A stretch of DNA of 20,986 bases from Candidatus Nanohaloarchaea archaeon. GTDB lineage: Archaea; EX4484-52; DAOVKX01. The stretch is from NCBI GenBank assembly GCA_030631505.1, contig DAOVKX010000009.1, positions 1 to 20,986 on the forward strand, in the 5' to 3' direction. Shown here piece after piece: positions 16,997 through 20,986 of this stretch. The position numbers and the translations under genes were made by a program. Below the pieces are notes generated by a model, which did no database searches, was not told where the DNA came from, and saw only the letters and a program-made list of their open reading frames with translations. Within the stretch, counting starts at the first letter, position 1. Each line of letters opens with the position of its first letter.

Positions 16997-17668
16997 TTAA
17001 TTATTATACCATTTCTCATTAAGAACGTGGTGTTTTATTATTTCTTTTATTCCTTTGACATGGCCTGCTCCGATAACAGCGACAATGTTTTTGTACTGGC
17101 TATTTAACGCTATCAGGGATCTTGCCATGTGCCTGTTTCTCCCTTCAACAAGAATTTTGTAAATTTCAGGGAATTTTTCTTTTACGTGTTCCATACTTTC
17201 ATCTATGAATTCATCGTCCGGGATTTTGTTTAAGTCAATTTCTTTTTTTGAACTGTGCAGAATGCTTCCTATTCCAAAAAAACCGAGCAGGATATACAGG
17301 GACAATTTTACTTTATTTTTGAGTGTCATACTTTTCATTAATTCATAGACTGTTACATTTATGTCCTTGTCTATGAAGATAATGTCTGCCTTAATGGAAA
17401 TGCCTTCATTTACAGCGTCCAGCATTTCCTGCCCGGGCATAACACCTGTTTCTCTGGATAATTTTTCCTGCATACTTTGCAATAATTTGAATATTATTTT
17501 CTGAAAAACCGGAAGTTGCACAGAACCTTTTTTCTTTTCTTTCAATGCCATGTATCTTTTGAAATCCAGTTCAACTGCAACGCAATCCGGCTGAATTTCC
17601 CTAATTGTTTTTTTGACTTTTTCCAGACTTTCTTTGGCAATGTGCGACGTTCCTATTATTTGGAGCAT
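16997..17668 (-). CDS. TraB-family protein, short form with one membrane span
   Basis: A 223-residue protein. It begins directly with the TraB-family core: IGTSH at 5-9, then AVELD at 31-35, RNRHMA at 177-182 and IGAGHVKGI at 199-207. These paired GxxH motifs and the E/R residues are the hallmarks of the TraB/PrgY-GumN-Tiki superfamily, named for shutting down peptide pheromones and proposed to be membrane-associated metalloproteases. A hydrophobic stretch (about 121-138) could be a single membrane span in the middle of the protein. Many archaeal TraB proteins are longer with several C-terminal spans, which are absent here. Start ATG 17668 is preferred to TTG 17674 because the TATA box is 28 bases upstream and the family begins at this point. 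Substrate unknown. Confidence 0.85.
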   Translation of the reverse strand: MLQIIGTSHIAKESLEKVKKTIREIQPDCVAVELDFKRYMALKEKKKGSVQLPVFQKIIFKLLQSMQEKLSRETGVMPGQEMLDAVNEGISIKADIIFIDKDINVTVYELMKSMTLKNKVKLSLYILLGFFGIGSILHSSKKEIDLNKIPDDEFIDESMEHVKEKFPEIYKILVEGRNRHMARSLIALNSQYKNIVAVIGAGHVKGIKEIIKHHVLNEKWYNN

Positions 17669-17693
17669 AAACAAAGAATTGGAGACAGAATGA

Positions 17694-17699
17694 TTTAAA
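17694..17699 (-). promoter_or_regulatory. TATA box for the TraB-family gene
   Basis: TTTAAA is centred about 28 bases upstream of ATG 17668 on the minus strand, which supports a leaderless or nearly leaderless mRNA from that codon. Confidence 0.45.
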
Positions 17700-17713
17700 T
17701 GTTTGATTTTCAG

Positions 17714-17766
17714 TATATATATTTAAATTTTTAACTTTAAAGTAGTAGTATCAAATTTAAGGGGTG
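17714..17766 (+). promoter_or_regulatory. TATA box and Shine-Dalgarno for dapB
   Basis: A TATATATATTTAAAT stretch (17714-17728) predicts a start near 17752. GGGGTG (17761-17766) lies five bases before ATG 17772. The gene has a leader of about 20 bases. Confidence 0.5.
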
Positions 17767-17771
17767 TTGAA

Positions 17772-18590
17772 ATGAATGATAAAGTTCAAGTTATTCTAGG
17801 AGGTTCAGAAGGTAATATGGGCGAGACTATTTATCGTATGGCTCAAGAGATAGGGGATATAGATATAAACACTCGTATTGATCCAAAACAGGTGGGAGCA
17901 ATGATAGATGGTTGTTATAGAGACTTAGACTCTTTCTTAGAGAGAATACATCGTCTTAAAATTGATTTTAAAGAATATTCTTCTTATGTGGATTTCACAC
18001 AACCTGATGTAGTTGTAGATAATGTGCGAAAAGTATCTGAAGTAGGGATCGATTCTATAATCGGGACAACCGGTTGGTATGATCAAATGGGTGAAGTTAA
18101 AGAGATTGCAGAAGATAATGGAGTACGTATATTACCTGCACCTAATTTCTCAATTGGCGTTAATGCCCTTTTCCATATAACAGAACAAACTGCGAAGTTA
18201 CTAGGAACACGAGGTTATGATGGAACAGTCTTTGATTTACATCATACTGATAAAAAAGATTCTCCATCAGGAACTGCAGAAAATTTAGGCAATATATTAA
18301 AAGATAATATTCCTGGCAAAGATAAACTTACTTATGAACGAAGAATAAAAAGAGAAGATAATGAAATAGATGTTCTTGGGGGTAGAATGGGGTCTGTTGT
18401 CGGACATCATAGAGTTTACTTTGCTCCAAAATCAGGATATTTTGAAAGATTGATTTTAGAACATGATGCATTTAATAGGGATGTTTTCGGTGCTGGAGTA
18501 TTAGAAGCAATGAGATGGATGGATAGAAACAAAGATAAAGAGCCAGGATTATACACATTCAAAGAAGATGTTTTAGGACTTAAGTCCTGA
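17772..18590 (+). CDS. dapB: 4-hydroxy-tetrahydrodipicolinate reductase
   Basis: A 272-residue protein, the normal DapB length. The N-terminal Rossmann fold has GGSEGNMG (10-17) for NAD(P)H, then DFTQPDVV (74-81) and GTTGW (98-102). The C-terminal domain carries the family signature around HH-x-x-K-x-D-x-PSGTA: H157, H158, K161 and the PSGT substrate loop at 165-168. It reduces hydroxy-tetrahydrodipicolinate to tetrahydrodipicolinate, the second committed step to diaminopimelate and lysine. No dapA, dapL or lysA is next to it. It lies divergent from the TraB-like gene and convergent with an unknown gene. The class III aminotransferase at 9642 might serve the same route but is not linked in an operon. 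Family call firm. Confidence 0.93.
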   Translation: MNDKVQVILGGSEGNMGETIYRMAQEIGDIDINTRIDPKQVGAMIDGCYRDLDSFLERIHRLKIDFKEYSSYVDFTQPDVVVDNVRKVSEVGIDSIIGTTGWYDQMGEVKEIAEDNGVRILPAPNFSIGVNALFHITEQTAKLLGTRGYDGTVFDLHHTDKKDSPSGTAENLGNILKDNIPGKDKLTYERRIKREDNEIDVLGGRMGSVVGHHRVYFAPKSGYFERLILEHDAFNRDVFGAGVLEAMRWMDRNKDKEPGLYTFKEDVLGLKS

Positions 18591-18604
18591 CCGAGTACAG
18601 TCTA

Positions 18605-18970
18605 TTATGCATCGTTTTGAAAACGGGCTCGGATAGAATCTGCATGGCTTTTACATCCTTCGTATTCAGCAAGATGAATGCCATAAATAGCAATCTTTCT
18701 TAAATCCTCTTTTGTTAAATTCTGGACGTTTGTAATTCTAAGTCTTTGTTGTCCATTTTGTATTTGTTCAGTTAATTCCCTTTCAAGAAACTTAGCAACT
18801 AAATTTCCACCTTGTCTCCCATAAGCTCTGATCGATTCCATTATGTTTTTGCACCATCCATCTTCATAAATATTCTCACTTGTTATTTTGGAGTAGATTC
18901 TCCCTTCTTCAATATCCATACTCTCACCAGCATTTTTTTCCAGATATTTATCAATTTTCTCTCTATTCAT
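18605..18970 (-). CDS. Unknown helical protein, second gene after Lon-like protease
   Basis: A 121-residue, soluble, mainly helical-looking protein starting MNREKIDKYLEK, with no signal peptide or membrane span. Three cysteines are scattered (near residues 39, 105 and the start of the C-terminal helix) and do not form a clear metal site. ATG at 18970 is chosen: the frame extends further upstream into the end of the protease gene but without a good start, and GTGAT just before this ATG is a plausible ribosome binding site. It is 16 bases downstream of the Lon-like protease stop on the same strand, so the two are probably co-transcribed. I do not recognise the family. Being a partner or regulator of the protease is a guess from position only. 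Confidence 0.65.
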   Translation of the reverse strand: MNREKIDKYLEKNAGESMDIEEGRIYSKITSENIYEDGWCKNIMESIRAYGRQGGNLVAKFLERELTEQIQNGQQRLRITNVQNLTKEDLRKIAIYGIHLAEYEGCKSHADSIRARFQNDA

Positions 18971-18986
18971 GATATCACTTGATATT

Positions 18987-19736
18987 TTAATAAACAAAAT
19001 ATTCCAGAGCTTCAGATATATCTCCAACTTCTTTTACTCCTATTTCTGCTTCTTTTTCTATGCTGATTTTTTTTGTTGTAAATTCCGGCTGGCAGTATTC
19101 AAATATTCCGTATTTTTTGCAGAATTCTGTCTCAATGTATTCTTTGTTTTCTGATTCCCCTATGGGAACAAGGAACAGTCTCGCCCCTGATTTTTTTGCT
19201 GCTTTTGCCTTTGCAAAAACATTACCTGATGGCCCTATTGTGCCGTCATGGTTTATAGTTCCTGTTATCATGACGCTCTGATTTATTTTTTTGTTTTGAA
19301 GGGCGGCGATTGTTGTTATTGTCATTGCTGCTCCTGCTGAGGGGCCTTCGAGCATTGATGCGTTTGCAAGCAGATTATAAATTATGTCCAAACCAGATAA
19401 ATCAATTCCTGTTTCGCTCTCTGCAACATAAGCAGCCATTCTTGCAGAATGCTGGGTGTCCTCGTTTGCCAGAACATTGTTTATGTTGACAAGAATCAGA
19501 CCTTCGCCGGGTTTTACATCAACAGCCAAATGCGCAGTAACGCCGCTTTCATTCCGGTTTATTGCAGGGAGTTTCATGAATGCGCTTTGTTTTTCTGATA
19601 TTTCTGGATATTTTATTATTATTGTTTTTTCTGTGTCTGATTGAGTTATGTGCATACCTATGTATAACCCAAGAAAGAATACTACAATGATAAAAGCAAC
19701 AAGATTTATTTTTTTAATTTTCAATTTTATTACCAA
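18987..19736 (-). CDS. Membrane-anchored Lon-type (S16) serine protease lacking an ATPase domain
   Basis: A 249-residue protein. An N-terminal membrane span (about 11-30, VAFIIVVFFLGLYIGMHI) anchors it, and the rest is the S16 fold. The catalytic serine is S133 in EGPSAGAAM, and the lysine is K176 in NVFAKAKAAK. Their spacing of 43 residues equals that of the Lon Ser/Lys dyad. Between them is GTINHDGTIGPSGN, the conserved Lon substrate-groove segment. There is no AAA+ module and no obvious PDZ domain, unlike bacterial Lon (about 780) or archaeal LonB (about 620 residues). It could act on membrane or exported proteins without ATP-driven unfolding, but it might also be a regulated processing enzyme. 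The start codon is TTG at 19736 or TTG at 19724; both are non-ATG, so the exact N-terminus is uncertain. Confidence 0.88.
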   Translation of the reverse strand: MVIKLKIKKINLVAFIIVVFFLGLYIGMHITQSDTEKTIIIKYPEISEKQSAFMKLPAINRNESGVTAHLAVDVKPGEGLILVNINNVLANEDTQHSARMAAYVAESETGIDLSGLDIIYNLLANASMLEGPSAGAAMTITTIAALQNKKINQSVMITGTINHDGTIGPSGNVFAKAKAAKKSGARLFLVPIGESENKEYIETEFCKKYGIFEYCQPEFTTKKISIEKEAEIGVKEVGDISEALEYFVY

Positions 19737-19740
19737 TAGT

Positions 19741-19783
19741 CTAATTGAAAATAAGGAATGTTAGTTCCGCAATTTTCAATTAG
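19741..19783. repeat. Perfect 12-base inverted repeat with inner stem, just before the Lon-like gene
   Basis: CTAATTGAAAAT (19741-19752) and its exact complement ATTTTCAATTAG (19772-19783) can form a 12-base stem. Inside, GGAA (19755-19758) pairs with TTCC (19765-19768), plus a wobble pair. It sits 4 bases upstream of the TTG start of the Lon-like gene and downstream of SRP RNA. It may be an operator, a leader hairpin or the SRP terminator. Confidence 0.7.
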
Positions 19784-19797
19784 TTCACCAATGTCTA

Positions 19798-19814
19798 TTT
19801 TGGAAAATCCAAAA
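19798..19814 (-). terminator. Hairpin after SRP RNA, possible terminator
   Basis: TTTTGGA / TCCAAAA is a perfect 7-base inverted repeat with a 3-base loop, preceded on the minus strand by TTTTT. It lies about 36 bases past the SRP RNA 3' end and could stop SRP transcription. Confidence is limited because archaeal terminators mostly rely on T-runs. Confidence 0.35.
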
Positions 19815-19849
19815 ATTGCTTGCAAGTTTTAGGACTTAATAAGTTTAGT

Positions 19850-20120
19850 GGTAAGGTACGCCCGGAATCTGACGCATTTCACAAAGCCTTAACTAAATTT
19901 CTACCTCTACCCTGTATCCTGCAAGCACCTGACAAAATACCTTATAGCTGCTTCCTTCCGGATCTGACCAGGTTCAATAAAATGCAGGTCCTGCAGGGCA
20001 AAGCTTCATTGTTTGGAATTCAGCCAGACACCCTGTAAAATAACACCTCGTCCCGGGCTCATCCCGCCATATAGACGATTGCGGCTACAGGAAGCGCCTG
20101 CCTTCCCGATTAGCCTTACC
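19850..20120 (-). ncRNA. ffs: Archaeal signal recognition particle (SRP) RNA
   Basis: The minus strand carries the helix 8 signature, with a CAGATCC strand, a GGAA tetraloop and GGAAGCAGC (within 19947-19969), the SRP54-binding site. The ends pair: GGTAAGG at the 5' end (20114-20120) with CCTTACC at the 3' end (19850-19856), giving helix 1 as in archaea. Near the 5' end is TGTAG, matching the UGUNR motif of the Alu domain, and a TGCAGGACCTGCA hairpin fits helix 6. Length is about 271 bases, slightly under the usual 300. A TATA box lies 26 bases upstream of the predicted 5' end. It guides secretory proteins such as the surface proteins here to the membrane. Confidence 0.93.
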
Positions 20121-20142
20121 ATAAAAGTATTCTGGACTAAGA

Positions 20143-20150
20143 TTTAAATA
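20143..20150 (-). promoter_or_regulatory. TATA box for SRP RNA
   Basis: TTTAAATA (TATTTAAA on the minus strand) is centred 26.5 bases upstream of position 20120, which was independently chosen as the SRP RNA 5' end from helix 1 pairing. Confidence 0.65.
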
Positions 20151-20188
20151 AGTAACTCGGTCTTTAGAGTAGAACACCTTTAAAAATC

Positions 20189-20197
20189 TATATATAT
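20189..20197 (+). promoter_or_regulatory. TATA box for the small membrane-protein pair
   Basis: TATATATAT is centred 27 bases before ATG 20220, consistent with a leaderless transcript. The second gene of the pair instead has a Shine-Dalgarno (GAGGTAG, 20411-20417), as expected for an internal cistron. Confidence 0.6.
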
Positions 20198-20219
20198 CCT
20201 TTTTTCTATAGTTATTACT

Positions 20220-20417
20220 ATGGTAAAAAAATCAATAGTTCTTGACGGGAAACTGGCTATTTTCTGGATTTTGGGCTCATTGGCTCTGTTGTTCGCTGCG
20301 TGGATTATCGGCCACATTCAGGGATTGCAGCCAATACTGTTTATAGCATTCTTACTGATATTATTTGCCGGCTTGACATGGGTCGGCGTCGGCGTCGGCG
20401 TGTCGCATAAGAGGTAG
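20220..20417 (+). CDS. Small two-span membrane protein (paralogue 1)
   Basis: A 65-residue protein: short basic N-terminus, GKLAIFWILGSLALLFAAW as first span (about 10-30), then a second span (about 38-60) ending in a VGVGVGV stretch and a basic SHKR tail. It aligns with the next gene over its whole length (GKL..xWI.G....... W I.G, then AFLLI.F.GL.W...V.V), so the two are tandem duplicates. I do not recognise a family. A hexanucleotide repeat encodes the VG stretch. The pair is transcribed from a TATA box at -27. Coding is supported by the paralogy, promoter and spacing. Confidence 0.75.
   Translation: MVKKSIVLDGKLAIFWILGSLALLFAAWIIGHIQGLQPILFIAFLLILFAGLTWVGVGVGVSHKR
20382..20399 (+). repeat. 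Three tandem GTCGGC hexamers
   Basis: Three exact copies in frame encode Val-Gly repeats at the end of the second membrane span. The unit is GC-rich against an AT-rich background, and its copy number could change by slippage without a frameshift. Confidence 0.8.
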
Positions 20418-20422
20418 TAAAT

Positions 20423-20632
20423 ATGTCCGAACTGGAAGAAGGAAAGTTGATATCCTTGTGGATTTTTGGCATGATTACGATGTCTATTGGTTTCTGGATT
20501 GCCGGGAGTGTTGAAATGGCTCTGGGAGCAACACAGGTATCGTATGCGAGCGCATTGATTGTTGCATTCCTGCTTATTTCTTTTACAGGTCTGGCATGGA
20601 TTTCTGTTATGGTTGATGTTATAAGAGGTTGA
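20423..20632 (+). CDS. Small two-span membrane protein (paralogue 2)
   Basis: A 69-residue protein with a short acidic N-terminus (MSELEEGK), a first span (about 9-30) and a second span (about 42-65), ending VIRG. It resembles the preceding gene in the same order of segments (GKL, a Trp in the first span, AFLLI.FTGLAW in the second). It is longer by a few residues in the central loop (ALGATQ). GAGGTAG five bases before the ATG is a good ribosome binding site, and only five bases separate it from the previous stop, so the two form an operon. Its stop ends directly beside the stop of the convergent S-layer gene (20633). Function unknown. Confidence 0.72.
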   Translation: MSELEEGKLISLWIFGMITMSIGFWIAGSVEMALGATQVSYASALIVAFLLISFTGLAWISVMVDVIRG

Positions 20633-20986
20633 TTATTCCCTAAATTCAACAAAATCAACTATGCCGTCAGAATTCAAATCAACACCTTCAACAACTTTTG
20701 CAAATATTTTTGGGTTGTAAATGTTCCCGGAGCATATTCTGTCAAAGTCCTGAGAGAATGCGATTATTGCTGCTTTTGTGCCTGAGTATCGTTTTCCTGC
20801 AACCAGCAGTATCTGCCTGTCTTTGTTAAACGGGTTTTTTGTTTTGACTATCAACCCGGTTTCTTCTGAAGGGTATTCATTTCCTGATATTTTTGATTTT
20901 ATAATCCGGTTATTTGTTTCGTCGAATTTTATCAGAAGGTTCCTGTTAACTTGTTCACTTATCCTGTTTACAACAGGACCTCCTAT
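20633..20986 (-). CDS. S-layer protein, C-terminal domain (partial, 5' end outside window)
   Basis: The frame is open to the right edge, giving the last 117 residues. They read IGGPVVN, YPSEETGLIVKTKNP, QILLVAGKRYSGTKAAIIAF and, at the end, KVVEGVDLNSDGIVDFVEFRE in parts. This closely fits the archaeal S-layer C-terminal domain (S_layer_C), known from methanococcal S-layer proteins and common in small-genome archaea. In that family the GGP.VN start, the AG...GT.AAV turn and a DxDxDG acidic end occur in this order. The final segment DLNSDGIVD resembles a calcium-binding loop. It would be a main lattice protein covering the cell. The rest of the gene, including the N-terminal signal peptide, lies outside. 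Confidence 0.82.
   Translation of the reverse strand: MGGPVVNRISEQVNRNLLIKFDETNNRIIKSKISGNEYPSEETGLIVKTKNPFNKDRQILLVAGKRYSGTKAAIIAFSQDFDRICSGNIYNPKIFAKVVEGVDLNSDGIVDFVEFRE

Noticed and set aside
19820..20038. 72-codon open frame on the + strand
   Set aside because: It lies on the opposite strand of SRP RNA, whose conserved structure accounts for the sequence.
20341..20658. 105-codon open frame on the - strand
   Set aside because: It is antisense to the two small membrane-protein genes, which have promoters, SD and paralogy; the Arg-run comes from the GTCGGC repeat read backwards.

Overview
The window looks like a piece of an AT-rich archaeal chromosome, probably from a small-genome lineage of the DPANN type. 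This placement is inference. The archaeal evidence is direct: an SRP RNA with an S domain, a serine tRNA with a long intron in the anticodon loop, a TtuA/Ncs6-type tRNA thiolase, an archaeal HTH/zinc regulator of the COG2522 type, an S-layer C-terminal domain, and a TATA box about 26 bases upstream of many start codons, which points to leaderless mRNAs.

Layout. (1) 1-9564: the tail of a MinD/ParA-like ATPase, then three very large secreted, single-span, Asn-glycosylation-rich surface proteins and a polytopic membrane protein, all on + and mostly overlapping or tightly spaced. The second and third surface proteins share a C-terminal module: NEW3-like domain, helical hairpin, membrane span, basic cytoplasmic tail. 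(2) 9642-11790: a class III PLP aminotransferase of the ArgD/LysJ type and a tRNA 2-thiolation enzyme. (3) 11885-14794: a more AT-rich stretch with an 825-residue DNA methyltransferase carrying a zinc ribbon and a possible C-terminal PD-(D/E)xK-like domain, followed on the opposite strand by a small four-span membrane-protein gene broken by one in-frame TAA. (4) 14847-15461: the COG2522-type regulator, whose TATA box is shared symmetrically with the broken gene, and an intron-containing tRNA-Ser(CGA). (5) 15500-18590: purC-like SAICAR synthetase (-), a 74-residue unknown (+), a short TraB-family protein (-) and dapB (+). (6) 18605-20120: an unknown 121-residue gene and a membrane-anchored Lon-type (S16) protease without an ATPase domain, both on -, then SRP RNA on -. 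(7) 20220-20986: two tandem paralogous small membrane proteins (+) meeting, stop to stop, the C-terminal end of an S-layer protein (-).

Functional themes are cell envelope (surface proteins, S-layer, SRP RNA, membrane protease), core biosynthesis (PurC, DapB, aminotransferase, tRNA thiolation) and DNA modification. The best candidates for new biology are the MinD-linked surface-protein cluster, the methyltransferase with its possible nuclease domain, the divergent promoter with one central TATA box, and the stop-interrupted membrane gene. No CRISPR array, insertion sequence or replication origin was seen.
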